From contig NZ_CALPCZ010000005.1 of the NCBI RefSeq assembly GCF_943193135.1, forward strand, positions 1-64,000: 64,000 bases of DNA, given 5' to 3'. The stretch is from Odoribacter lunatus. GTDB taxonomy: Bacteria > Bacteroidota > Bacteroidia > Bacteroidales > Marinifilaceae. The notes beneath the pieces were generated by a model, which ran no database searches, was not told the DNA's origin, and saw nothing but the letters and a program-made list of their open reading frames with translations. Below are positions 52,769-61,829 of the stretch, piece after piece. The translations under genes and the position numbers were made by a program. Position 1 is the stretch's first letter. Each line of letters begins with the position of its first letter.

Positions 52769-53439
52769 AGATATTGTATGCGGAAGATGAAGTGATGATA
52801 GCCGAATTAAATCGGGACATGCTCACGAGGGCGGGCTATGCCGTAGACATTGCATCCAATGGAAAAGAGGCTTGGGAGAAATATAAAACCTTTTCCTATG
52901 ACATACTCCTGTTGGATATCATGATGCCCGGAATGAGTGGTTTTCAGTTACTCCAGGCTATACGGGAAGTAGACACGGCAATCCCGATTGTTATCTACAC
53001 CTCAATATCGGGAAGTGGCTCTGTAGCAAAAGCCTTGGATATGGGTGCTGACGAATACATTCGTAAAGAATGCGAGCCGCCTGAGATTATCGCCAGATTA
53101 AATGTCATCGCCCGTCATATAGGAAAGGATTTACATCACATATTGTCCGAAATTACTTCTTTTTCCTATGCGGATTACTCCTTGACCTTGAATGGCAAAA
53201 AGATTAAATTGACACCGAGCGAAGCAAAATTGTTGAGATTCCTGTGTGAAAAACAGAATACTGTTGTATCTAAATCCTTTTTGTGCGAAAAATTGTGGGG
53301 AATAGCGACCTTCGGGAAAGAGAGAACAATAGACAATTACATGGTAAAATTGAGAAAATATCTAAAGCCCGATAAATCTTTGCAAATAGTTACAGGTTAC
53401 GGAGAGGGATTCACTTTGGTGACGGAGGCGAACAAATAA
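52753..53439 (+). CDS. OmpR/PhoB-family response regulator
   Basis: 228 residues. Receiver domain with acidic pair Glu11/Asp12, phospho-acceptor Asp55 (DILLLDIMMPGMSG), switch Thr/Ser (VIYTSIS) and Lys in YIRKECEP, where the usual Lys-Pro is Lys-Glu. The winged-helix DNA-binding domain (about 130-225) has LTPSEAKLLRFLCEK, the recognition region and TGYGEGFTLV. Cotranscribed with, and translationally coupled to, the kinase. Its likely target is the 11-nt-period direct repeat between the kinase and NVEALA genes. Confidence 0.92.
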   Translation: MEQPIKILYAEDEVMIAELNRDMLTRAGYAVDIASNGKEAWEKYKTFSYDILLLDIMMPGMSGFQLLQAIREVDTAIPIVIYTSISGSGSVAKALDMGADEYIRKECEPPEIIARLNVIARHIGKDLHHILSEITSFSYADYSLTLNGKKIKLTPSEAKLLRFLCEKQNTVVSKSFLCEKLWGIATFGKERTIDNYMVKLRKYLKPDKSLQIVTGYGEGFTLVTEANK

Positions 53440-53440
53440 A

Positions 53441-53467
53441 AAAACGGGAGATTTTATCTCCCGTTTT
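53441..53467. terminator. Bidirectional terminator between the response regulator and six-TM gene
   Basis: Perfect 12-bp stem AAAACGGGAGAT / ATCTCCCGTTTT with a TTT loop, A-run before and T-run after, between convergent genes. Confidence 0.88.
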
Positions 53468-53486
53468 ATATATCTGCAATAAAAGC

Positions 53487-54074
53487 TTAAGCCTCTACAT
53501 TAGCATTTTTAATAGCAGCCCAACCCAACAAAATCATTACAAGAGCAACCAAGTTAATAATACCTGAAATGAATGAGGGTAAAAAGAAAGCAGCAATACT
53601 ACCAACCAAATACAGTATATAAGCTAAAAATAATTTGTTAGCACCTGCTTTTGCCAAAGCCGGGAAAGTTGAAGAATTTTTTAATGCCATAAATCCTAAA
53701 AGATTCAAAACATAAGCGGCAATTGCAGCAATCGTACCGATAATTGCAACTCCCGGAATCAAAAAGGCAAGAACAGTGATAACAGATCCTGCAAGAGCCA
53801 GAATAGCAGCTAACCAAACTTTAGAAACAGCGGCAGCATCTTCACCGGCCAATATGTTTTTGAAATTTCCTAAGCCCAATACATACAAAACGTATCCCAA
53901 GATAGTTGCAATACCTGCAATCAAAACAATAATGCTGATCAAAGTCAGACTTTTAAGGATAAGTCCAAGAATAGCTGCAAGAATACCACCGGCAATACTA
54001 GACAAAGAAAAAAGTAATACACCTAAGAAAATCTTGGAAGTCGCATTCTTCCATGCTGAATTTGTAAGTTCCAT
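53487..54074 (-). CDS. Six-TM protein made of three tandem two-helix repeats
   Basis: 195 residues, extremely Ala/Ile/Leu/Gly-rich. Three units of ~58 residues can be aligned by eye. Each starts ATSKIFLGVLL / AVSKVWLAAIL / AGANKLFLAYIL, continues with a Ser/Gly-Ser-Ile/Val turn, and ends VLGLGNFKN / LLGFMALKN / LLGWAAIKN. Each unit has two membrane helices, with helices at about 15-40, 43-68, 86-107, 109-131, 147-166 and 170-190. No catalytic or metal residues. Family not recognised. Single gene with a ~70-nt leader; TACTTTTG (54153-54146, minus) is an exact -7 element. Confidence 0.75.
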   Translation of the reverse strand: MELTNSAWKNATSKIFLGVLLFSLSSIAGGILAAILGLILKSLTLISIIVLIAGIATILGYVLYVLGLGNFKNILAGEDAAAVSKVWLAAILALAGSVITVLAFLIPGVAIIGTIAAIAAYVLNLLGFMALKNSSTFPALAKAGANKLFLAYILYLVGSIAAFFLPSFISGIINLVALVMILLGWAAIKNANVEA

Positions 54075-54224
54075 AGAAATAAAATTTTAAGTTTATATGA
54101 AAATTAATTGTTAATGTTCAAACGCACTTTTATTTTTTTCGCGTGCAAAAGTATGAAAAAAATTATAGTAAATAAATAATTTGTTACTTTTTTTTACGTT
54201 GAAAAAATGGAAGACATTGGAAGG

Positions 54225-55076
54225 TCAGGAAGGAATCTTTTTTAAAAATCTGTTCCAGCGATAATTCCCCTCATTATCAATGGATTTTAGAATCAATAAT
54301 GCTTTGCCAACAATGAATTCTTCGGGAACCAGTCCCCAGTAACGGGAATCTTCGGAATCTTCCACGTGATCGCCTCCCATAAAATAATAGTTTTTCATAA
54401 AACGATAGCCGACAATCTCTTCGTCTCCGAGAAATACTTTCTCATTGAAGTAATGCAAAGGCTTTTTTTGTTCCCACTCAATCAGACTTTTATAGAGTAT
54501 ATAATTAAGGGGAGTCAGTTGAACATAAGAATTATGGCCGGGAACAAACAGGGGGCCGAATTCCTTTATATTCCATTTCAAAAAAGCATTGTAAGGAAAT
54601 GTATAATACTCGGAAAAATCGAACGACTCTTTTGAGCGCAGGGAAAGACGGAGTTGATTTTCCTGATGACCTACACCTTTTCTGTGATTGACAAAGTAGA
54701 AACCGTTCCGTATTTCGACAGTATCTCCGGGAACACCGATACAGCGCTTTATATAGTAAGTATTGAGATTCATGCGGATTTGCTGCCAGGAACTGGTAAA
54801 AGGGAAATTAAAAACGACTACCTCATTGTGTCTGATTTTCAATGGATTAATCCGCTCTCTTGTCTGGGCCTCTGCACCTTTCAAGGCGGCCAGCGGATTG
54901 GCAATCCGGCTGCCTAACACCGGATGGTCGATAATAATATTATCTCCCGTGTATAGTGTCGGCTCCATGGAACAGCCGGAAATATCGAAAAAACTGACGA
55001 AAAACAGTGTGGATATAAAATAGATAAACCACAACAGGCATGAAATCAAAAGAATATTAATTATTTTTTTATTCAT
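54225..55076 (-). CDS. lepB: Signal peptidase I
   Basis: The start is placed at the ATG giving MNKKIINILLIS, since the frame is open further upstream but without membrane or family features. 283 residues. One N-terminal membrane anchor (about 6-30), catalytic Ser36 (ISGCSMEPTLY), catalytic Lys110 (YYIKRCIGVPGD) and box E as GGDHVEDSEDSRYWG (family GDNRxxSxDSR). Cleaves signal peptides of exported proteins. The long insertion between boxes is usual for Bacteroidetes; a second lepB elsewhere would be typical. Confidence 0.9.
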   Translation of the reverse strand: MNKKIINILLISCLLWFIYFISTLFFVSFFDISGCSMEPTLYTGDNIIIDHPVLGSRIANPLAALKGAEAQTRERINPLKIRHNEVVVFNFPFTSSWQQIRMNLNTYYIKRCIGVPGDTVEIRNGFYFVNHRKGVGHQENQLRLSLRSKESFDFSEYYTFPYNAFLKWNIKEFGPLFVPGHNSYVQLTPLNYILYKSLIEWEQKKPLHYFNEKVFLGDEEIVGYRFMKNYYFMGGDHVEDSEDSRYWGLVPEEFIVGKALLILKSIDNEGNYRWNRFLKKIPS

Positions 55077-55165
55077 ACTCCTTTTCTTGACATTCGTACA
55101 ATTTCGGATGGGTGAACGCAAGTAAGGGGGCGAATGTTCGGTTATTATATATTTTTTGTATTTTC

Positions 55166-55199
55166 TAAAAAAAAAGAACTTCCCGAATGGGAAGTTCTT
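55166..55199 (-). terminator. Terminator of ppdK
   Basis: Perfect 11-bp stem AAGAACTTCCC / GGGAAGTTCTT with a 4-nt loop. The A-run on the plus strand is a T-run for the minus-strand ppdK message. Confidence 0.88.
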
Positions 55200-55224
55200 C
55201 ATATCGCATGTAATAAATATGTTA

Positions 55225-57957
55225 TTATTTTTTAGCGTGCATGATAGCAGCCTGTGCGGCAGCTACGCGAGCGATGGGTACCCGGAAAGGTGAGCAGCTT
55301 ACGTAATTCATTCCAACTGAATCGCAGAAAATAACAGAGGAAGGTTCTCCACCGTGTTCACCGCAGATACCTACTTTCAAATCCGGATTGGTCTTGCGTC
55401 CCAATTTGACACCCATTTCAACCAGACGGCCGACGCCTTCTTGGTCGAGTACGGCAAACGGATCGGTTTTTAAGATACCTTTTTTGATGTATTCCGGTAA
55501 GAATTTGCCGGCATCGTCACGAGAGTAACCGAAAGTCATCTGTGTCAAGTCGTTCGTACCGAAAGAGAAGAATTCAGCTACTTCTGCAATCTGGTCGGCC
55601 GTAATGGCGGCACGCGGGATTTCAATCATCGTACCCACTTTGTATTCCACTTTTACGCCTTTTTCTTCAAAAACCTGGGCTGCTACGCGGCGGATAATGT
55701 CAGCCTGCTGTTTCAACTCTTTGATAGTACCAACCAACGGAACCATGATTTCCGGACGGGGATCCAAACCGCGTTGTTTCAGATTACAAGCAGCTTCGAT
55801 AATTGCACGGGCCTGCATTTCGGTGATTTCCGGATAGGTAACACCCAAACGGCAACCGCGGTGACCCAACATCGGGTTGAATTCATGCAAAGCATCTACT
55901 TTTTCTTTAATGCGTTCTACCGGCATACCCAATTTGTGTGCCATATATTGCTGTGAAGCCGGTTCGTTCGGCGTAAATTCATGCAAAGGCGGGTCAAGCA
56001 AACGGATGGTCACACCCAAACCGTTCATGGCTTCCAAAATACCTTCAAAATCCCCCCGTTGCATCGGTAAAATTTTGTTTAGTGCATCACGGCGTCCCTC
56101 TACGGTTTCGGAAAGAATCATTTCACGCATCGCATCGATACGATGTCCTTCAAAGAACATGTGTTCCGTACGGCAAAGGCCTACACCTTTCGCACCGAAA
56201 TCGCGTGCTTTGCGGGCATCTTTCGGGGTATCGGCATTGGTGCGTACAAACATGCGCGTATATTTTTCTGCCAAATTCATGATGGTTGTGAAATCCTTAT
56301 CCAAGGTAGCATCTTCTGTTTCCACTTTACCCAAATAAACTTCACCGGTAGAACCGTTCAAAGAAATCCAGTCACCTTCTTTTATCACAGTGTCGTTTAC
56401 GCTGAATTTGCGTTTTGCATAATCAACCGTAATATCACCGGCCCCGGATACACAGCATTTACCCATACCGCGGGCAACAACAGCTGCGTGAGACGTCATA
56501 CCGCCCCGGGCTGTCAAAATACCTTCGGCAACGTTCATACCGCGTAAATCTTCGGGAGAGGTTTCCAAACGAACCAACACCACTTTTTCGCCTCTGTTTT
56601 TCCATTCTTCAGCTTCATCGGCGAAGAATACGACACGACCGCAGGCTGCACCCGGAGAAGCCGGAAGACCTTTCGTAATCGTATGAGCCTTTTTCAAAGC
56701 TTCTTTGTTGAAAACTGGGTGAAGTAATTCATCCAATTTAGCCGGTTCCTGACGCAACAAAGCCGTTTTTTCGTCAATCATGCCTTGATTTAACATATCT
56801 ACAGCCATCTTGACCATAGCAGCTCCCGTACGTTTACCGTTACGGGTTTGCAACATCCACAACTTACCGTCCTGAATGGTAAATTCCATATCCTGCATAT
56901 CGCGGAAGTGGTCTTCCAACTTCTCTTGTACGGCATTCAATGCAGCATAAGCTTCCGGCATGGATTCCTCCAGAGACGGATATTTGGAAGCGCGTTCCTC
57001 TTCGGAAACACCCTGTAATTTAGCCCAACGGCGGGAACCTTCAATGGTAATTTCCTGCGGAGTACGGATACCAGCCACAACGTCTTCACCTTGTGCGTTA
57101 ATCAAATACTCTCCGTTGAAAATATCTTCTCCCGTAGCGGCGTCACGGCTGAATGCCACACCGGTAGCGGAATTGTTACCCATATTACCGTAAACCATAG
57201 ATTGAACGTTTACAGCGGTACCCCATTCTTCGGGAATCTGATTCAATTGGCGGTACAGAACGGCACGTTCCGTCATCCAGGAATCAAATACAGCACAGAT
57301 AGCACCCCACAATTGCTCCCAGGGATTGGTCGGGAAATCCCTTCCGGTCTTCTTCTTAACGACATTTTTGAATTTTTCAACCAATACCTGCAAATCCTCT
57401 GCCGTAAACTCTGTATCTTGTTTGATATTTTTTGCTTCTTTCAGTTTGTCGATTTCTGCTTCGAACGGATTGTGTTCACCTTTACCGGCAGCCACACCCA
57501 TTACCACATCTCCGTACATCTGTATGAAACGACGGTAAGAGTCCCATGCAAAACGAGCATTGCCTGACTTTTCTGCCAACAATTTTACAGCATCATCATT
57601 CAGACCCAAGTTCAACACAGTATCCATCATACCCGGCATGGAAACACGGGCTCCGGAACGTACGGATACCATCAACGGGAAAGCTTCTCCTTTAGAACCG
57701 AATTTCGCATTCATGAGTTTTTCCATGTGTGCGATACCGGCTTTAACATCGTTTTCAATTAATTTAACGACAGCCTCTTTACCTTCTTGATTGTAAAGTG
57801 TACAAACTTCAGTCGTGATTGTAAAACCTGCCGGTACAGGCAAGCCGATTAAATTCATTTCTGCCAGGTTGGCGCCTTTGCCGCCGAGCAGATTTTTCAT
57901 GTCTGCCTTACCTTCTGCTTTTCCGTCTCCGAATGTGTAAACGTACTTAGTACTCAT
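55225..57957 (-). CDS. ppdK: Pyruvate, phosphate dikinase
   Basis: Interconverts pyruvate, ATP and Pi with PEP, AMP and PPi; in anaerobes it links PEP and pyruvate in glycolysis or gluconeogenesis. N-terminal ATP-grasp domain (KNLLGGKGANLAEM, SVRSGARVSMPGMMDTVLNL), central phosphohistidine domain (GGMTSHAAVVARGMGKCCVSG, His near 489), and C-terminal PEP-binding barrel (RTEHMFF, GTNDLTQ, GICGEHGG). 910 residues, full length. Its leader of about 95 nt follows TATGTTTG at 58064-58057 on the minus strand. Confidence 0.96.
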   Translation of the reverse strand: MSTKYVYTFGDGKAEGKADMKNLLGGKGANLAEMNLIGLPVPAGFTITTEVCTLYNQEGKEAVVKLIENDVKAGIAHMEKLMNAKFGSKGEAFPLMVSVRSGARVSMPGMMDTVLNLGLNDDAVKLLAEKSGNARFAWDSYRRFIQMYGDVVMGVAAGKGEHNPFEAEIDKLKEAKNIKQDTEFTAEDLQVLVEKFKNVVKKKTGRDFPTNPWEQLWGAICAVFDSWMTERAVLYRQLNQIPEEWGTAVNVQSMVYGNMGNNSATGVAFSRDAATGEDIFNGEYLINAQGEDVVAGIRTPQEITIEGSRRWAKLQGVSEEERASKYPSLEESMPEAYAALNAVQEKLEDHFRDMQDMEFTIQDGKLWMLQTRNGKRTGAAMVKMAVDMLNQGMIDEKTALLRQEPAKLDELLHPVFNKEALKKAHTITKGLPASPGAACGRVVFFADEAEEWKNRGEKVVLVRLETSPEDLRGMNVAEGILTARGGMTSHAAVVARGMGKCCVSGAGDITVDYAKRKFSVNDTVIKEGDWISLNGSTGEVYLGKVETEDATLDKDFTTIMNLAEKYTRMFVRTNADTPKDARKARDFGAKGVGLCRTEHMFFEGHRIDAMREMILSETVEGRRDALNKILPMQRGDFEGILEAMNGLGVTIRLLDPPLHEFTPNEPASQQYMAHKLGMPVERIKEKVDALHEFNPMLGHRGCRLGVTYPEITEMQARAIIEAACNLKQRGLDPRPEIMVPLVGTIKELKQQADIIRRVAAQVFEEKGVKVEYKVGTMIEIPRAAITADQIAEVAEFFSFGTNDLTQMTFGYSRDDAGKFLPEYIKKGILKTDPFAVLDQEGVGRLVEMGVKLGRKTNPDLKVGICGEHGGEPSSVIFCDSVGMNYVSCSPFRVPIARVAAAQAAIMHAKK

Positions 57958-58177
57958 AGTATTAAATTTGATTTATAAATTGTTGAAATTATTTCTTTTC
58001 AATATCCTGATATTCAATGTGAATGATAAAGAAAGTAAATCATTTTTTCAATTTTGCAAACATAATAAAATTCTGTTACAATATGAAAAAAAACAACTTC
58101 GTTTTTTGTAGAAAATCCTCTCAAAAATAAAGGGGGATAAGTATATTTTAATAGAATGGTACCGTGAATGAAATAAA

Positions 58178-58209
58178 TTTGAAACTGCATACGATTTGCG
58201 TTATCTTTG
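58178..58209 (+). promoter_or_regulatory. Bacteroidetes promoter of the radical SAM operon
   Basis: TTTG 58178-58181, 20-nt spacer, TATCTTTG 58202-58209. Transcription would start near 58215. This rules out an in-frame TTG at 58196 as the start codon of the next gene. Confidence 0.8.
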
Positions 58210-58225
58210 TTCACTATTTCGTCGC

Positions 58226-59212
58226 ATGGTTATGAACGGTACAAAGGGTCAGAAAAGGTATAGGGATTTTCCCGCATTTTGTCGCAAGGTATTCGGGGTG
58301 AGAGTGCAGAAACTTTCCGTGGATGCCGGTTTTACCTGTCCCAACCGGGACGGGAAGAAGGGAACAGGCGGATGCACTTTTTGCAATAATGAGAGTTTTA
58401 ATCCAGATTATTGCCGTTCGGTGGAAAGTATTTCCAGTCAGTTGGATGAAGGAATCCGTTTTTTTGACTCCAAATATAAAGGACAATGTTATCTGGCTTA
58501 TTTTCAAGCGTATTCCAATACTTATGCGCCTTTGGACGTATTGCGGAAACGTTATGAGGAGGCGTTGGCACATTCCCAGGTGGCGGGTATCGTGATTGCG
58601 ACACGCCCGGATGTGATGAATGAAGAGATTTTGGCGTACTTGGAGCAATTGGCGCGGGAATATTATGTATGTGTGGAATTCGGTATTGAATCGACGGACA
58701 ATGCCGTGTTGGCAAAGGTAAACAGGGGACATACCTATGAGGAGGCCGAGCGGGCAATAATCAGTGCGGCGGATAGGGGTATTTACATCGGCGCGCATCT
58801 GATATTCGGGTTGCCGGGTGAGACACCCCAATCCATGCTGGATGGAGCGGTACGGGTGAGCCGATTGCCGATTCATATTTTAAAACTGCATCAACTGCAA
58901 ATTATACGGGGGACGCGAATGGCGGATGAGTATCTGAATAATCCGCTGCTTTTCCGATTGTATACTCTGGAGGAATATTTGGACTTTATTGCGGATGTTA
59001 TTGAAAGGATGAATCCGGAAGTGTATCTGGAGCGTTTTGTGAACCAGGCTCCTCCGGAGTATTTGATCGCTCCCAACTGGGGCGTGAAGAATTATGAGTT
59101 TGTTGCGAAGTTGGATAAGCGTTTGAAGGAGCGGGATAGTTGGCAAGGGAAATGGTGTGATATGAAACATTTTAATTTGGGATTCGATGATAGGACAGGA
59201 AAAAGTATATGA
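58226..59212 (+). CDS. Radical SAM protein of the TIGR01212/YhcC family
   Basis: ATG 58226 is used, with ATG 58232 equally possible, since the promoter lies just upstream. About 328 residues. The cluster-binding cysteines are in FTCPNRDGKKGTGGCTFC. Other signatures are VEFGIESTDNAVL, HLIFGLPGE and LKLHQLQIIRGT. Members are annotated as TIGR01212 radical SAM proteins; biochemical function is not settled. The 3' end overlaps the ProX gene by 26 bp, so the two are translationally coupled. Confidence 0.9.
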   Translation: MVMNGTKGQKRYRDFPAFCRKVFGVRVQKLSVDAGFTCPNRDGKKGTGGCTFCNNESFNPDYCRSVESISSQLDEGIRFFDSKYKGQCYLAYFQAYSNTYAPLDVLRKRYEEALAHSQVAGIVIATRPDVMNEEILAYLEQLAREYYVCVEFGIESTDNAVLAKVNRGHTYEEAERAIISAADRGIYIGAHLIFGLPGETPQSMLDGAVRVSRLPIHILKLHQLQIIRGTRMADEYLNNPLLFRLYTLEEYLDFIADVIERMNPEVYLERFVNQAPPEYLIAPNWGVKNYEFVAKLDKRLKERDSWQGKWCDMKHFNLGFDDRTGKSI

Positions 59213-59678
59213 GACTTTGGAAAAGCTGGGGATAAAGTTTGATTATATTGAGCATCCGCCGGCTCCGACGATAGAGATTGCACGTCAATATTGGACACAA
59301 TTGGACAGTACGCACTGCAAGAATTTGTTTTTTCGAAATCACAAGGGTAATCGCCACTATTTGGTAATTTTTCATTGTGATCGGAGTCTGGCAATTCATG
59401 ATTTGGAGCAGTTGCTGAAACAGGGGAAGCTGAGTTTTGCATCGGAACAGAGAATGGTGAAGTATTTGGGTTTGTATCCTGGCTCTGTCAGCCCTTTCGG
59501 ATTGGTGAATGATGCAGAGCATCATGTATATGTCTTTTGGGATGAGAATTTGAAGAAAGCGGAAAAACTCTCTTTTCATCCGAATGACAATCGGGCTTCG
59601 CTGGCGATAAAAACCGAAGATTTCATACGATACATGGAGGCGACGGGAAATGGATACGAGTGGATAAAATTGTATTGA
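59187..59678 (+). CDS. Prolyl-tRNA editing deacylase, ProX/PrdX type
   Basis: 163 residues of the YbaK/aminoacyl-tRNA deacylase fold: FDYIEHPPAPTIEIA, KNLFFRNHKGNRHYLV, LSFASEQRMVKYLGLYPGSVSPFGL and HVYVFW. Homologues remove alanine misattached to tRNA-Pro. Starts inside the end of the radical SAM gene. Confidence 0.85.
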   Translation: MIGQEKVYETLEKLGIKFDYIEHPPAPTIEIARQYWTQLDSTHCKNLFFRNHKGNRHYLVIFHCDRSLAIHDLEQLLKQGKLSFASEQRMVKYLGLYPGSVSPFGLVNDAEHHVYVFWDENLKKAEKLSFHPNDNRASLAIKTEDFIRYMEATGNGYEWIKLY

Positions 59679-59756
59679 GCGGTAGATTTGTGATGAGAAA
59701 GTATACAAAGTTTATAGAAATATTGTATGTTTGTTGAAATTTAAACAACAAGAGAT

Positions 59757-60416
59757 ATGGTAAGTATTTCACATGCTGTTGAAGATATCGTAAAACATCG
59801 TCCTTATTTGTCGGAGGCTTTGGCTGCCGGCATTATCAATGTGTCGGCATTGGCACGGCAGTTGCAGCCGGAGGTGGAAAGAATATTGCAAAAAGAGATT
59901 AATACGGGTGCAATCGTGATGTCTTTGAATCGTCTGGCACCTTATTTACAAGTTCGGGAACAGATGCAACTGAATAAGTTGCTGAATAATATGGGAGATA
60001 TTATTTTGCGTAGTAATTTGTGCGACTATACGTTTAAAAATTCTGCGACGTTGCTGGAGTGCCATATAGAGGTATTGAAGAATTTGGTGAAGAATGAGGA
60101 GATTTTTTATACGTTGGTGCAAGGAGTGTTTGAGACGAATTTGGTGGTAAGTAATACGATGGAAGAGGTGATAGGAGACTATTTTAAAAATGAGGTGTGT
60201 CTGTTCAAGCAAAATGACTTGTCATCAGTGACGTTGAAGTTGCCTAAAGGAAATAGTTTGCAACCGGGATTTTATTATACTATCATGAAGGAGCTTTCGT
60301 GGGAAGGTATTAATCTGACTGAGGTTATTTCTTCTACCAATGAGTTTACGGTTGTGGTAGATAATTCGTTGATAGATAAAACGTTTGTTGTATTAAAGAA
60401 CATAGGCAAGCGTTAA
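59757..60416 (+). CDS. Unknown protein with possible ACT-like C-terminus
   Basis: 219 residues, no signal peptide or membrane helix. The first ~110 residues are helical and begin AVEDIVKHRPYLSEALAAGI, resembling a winged-helix or regulatory N-terminus. The last ~60 (LQPGFYYTIMKELSWEGIN, then EFTVVVDNSLIDKTFVVLK) have the beta-alpha-beta pattern of ACT amino-acid-binding domains. It may be annotated as aspartate-kinase-like in databases, but no kinase domain is present. 46 bp before ffh, 78 bp after the ProX gene. Confidence 0.6.
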   Translation: MVSISHAVEDIVKHRPYLSEALAAGIINVSALARQLQPEVERILQKEINTGAIVMSLNRLAPYLQVREQMQLNKLLNNMGDIILRSNLCDYTFKNSATLLECHIEVLKNLVKNEEIFYTLVQGVFETNLVVSNTMEEVIGDYFKNEVCLFKQNDLSSVTLKLPKGNSLQPGFYYTIMKELSWEGINLTEVISSTNEFTVVVDNSLIDKTFVVLKNIGKR

Positions 60417-60462
60417 AGGGTATAAATGTAAATAGAGTTATAAATAAAAAATATATCGTATT

Positions 60463-61788
60463 ATGTTTGAGAATTTATCGGACAAGCTGGAACGTTCGTT
60501 TAAGTTGTTAAAAGGGCAGGGAAAGATTACGGAGTTAAATGTGGCGGAAACACTGAAAGAAGTGAGACGCTCGTTGTTGGATGCCGACGTGAACTATAAG
60601 ATTGCCAAGGATTTTACGAATAAGGTAAAAGAAAAGGCGTTGGGTATGAATGTGCTGACTGCTGTGAAACCGGGTCAGATGATGGTGAAAATCGTGCATG
60701 ATGAATTGGCGGAATTGATGGGGGGGAAGAATGTGGATATTGATTTGAAGAAGAAACCGGCGGTTGTTTTGATGTCAGGCTTACAGGGATCGGGTAAGAC
60801 GACTTTTTCTGGGAAACTGGCTAATTTACTAAAAAATAAGAGGGGAAAAAAGCCGTTGCTGGTAGCGGGCGATGTGTATCGTCCGGCAGCTATTGAGCAG
60901 TTGCGGGTGTTGGGGCAGCAAATCGATGTGCCTGTATATAGCGATGAGAATTGTAAAGACCCGGTGAAAATCGCTTTGGAGGCTATCAGGCAGGCGAAAA
61001 CGGATGGAAATGATGTGGTGATTGTCGATACGGCGGGACGTTTGGCGGTGGATGAGGAAATGATGAATGAAATTGCTGCCCTGAAGAAGGCGGTGGAACC
61101 GGATGAAACGTTGTTTGTGGTTGATTCAATGACCGGGCAGGATGCGGTGAATACAGCGAAGGAGTTTAATGACCGTCTTGATTTTGACGGCGTGATATTG
61201 ACCAAGTTGGATGGTGATACGCGAGGCGGTGCCGCTTTGTCTATCCGTACGGTGGTTAATAAACCGATTAAATTTGTCGGTACGGGAGAAAAAATGGAGG
61301 CGATAGATGCTTTCCATCCGGAGCGTATGGCGGACAGGATTTTGGGAATGGGTGATATTGTGTCGTTGGTGGAAAAAGCGCAGGAACAGTTTGATGCGGA
61401 GGAGGCGAAGAAGTTGCAACGGAAGTTGTCCAAGAATCAGTTTAATTTTAATGATTTCCTGTCGCAAATCCAGCAAATTAAGCGGATGGGTAATATTAAA
61501 GATTTGGCTTCGATGATTCCGGGAGTGGGGAAGGCACTGAAGAATGTGGATATAGATGACGACGCTTTTAAAGGCGTGGAAGCGATTATCCATTCGATGA
61601 CACCAGCGGAACGTGAATCTCCAGAGATTATCAACGGTTCCCGGAGGAAACGTATTGCAGAAGGAAGTGGTACAACGGTGCAGGATGTTAATCGGTTGTT
61701 GAAGCAGTTTGAGGAATCGAAGAAGATGATGAAGATGTTATCGGGAGGGGGCAAGATGTTGCGAGGTATGAAAGGAATGAGAAGATAA
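60463..61788 (+). CDS. ffh: Signal recognition particle protein Ffh (SRP54)
   Basis: GTPase that delivers nascent membrane proteins to FtsY. N domain, then G domain with [15 protein letters not shown] and TKLDGD, and the Met-rich M domain (from about 320; [21 protein letters not shown] is split here only by my reading) that binds 4.5S RNA and signal sequences. 441 residues, standard length. Confidence 0.97.
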   Translation: MFENLSDKLERSFKLLKGQGKITELNVAETLKEVRRSLLDADVNYKIAKDFTNKVKEKALGMNVLTAVKPGQMMVKIVHDELAELMGGKNVDIDLKKKPAVVLMSGLQGSGKTTFSGKLANLLKNKRGKKPLLVAGDVYRPAAIEQLRVLGQQIDVPVYSDENCKDPVKIALEAIRQAKTDGNDVVIVDTAGRLAVDEEMMNEIAALKKAVEPDETLFVVDSMTGQDAVNTAKEFNDRLDFDGVILTKLDGDTRGGAALSIRTVVNKPIKFVGTGEKMEAIDAFHPERMADRILGMGDIVSLVEKAQEQFDAEEAKKLQRKLSKNQFNFNDFLSQIQQIKRMGNIKDLASMIPGVGKALKNVDIDDDAFKGVEAIIHSMTPAERESPEIINGSRRKRIAEGSGTTVQDVNRLLKQFEESKKMMKMLSGGGKMLRGMKGMRR

Positions 61789-61829
61789 TACGAAAAAAGA
61801 GTTATGGATATATAAGGAAGGAGGCAATT

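Noticed and set aside
55077-55202. 42-codon N-terminal extension of signal peptidase I
   Set aside because: Precedes the membrane anchor with polar and aromatic sequence not seen in the family; the internal ATG gives the normal enzyme.
58196-58225. Upstream TTG start for the radical SAM gene
   Set aside because: It lies within the promoter spacer/-7 element.
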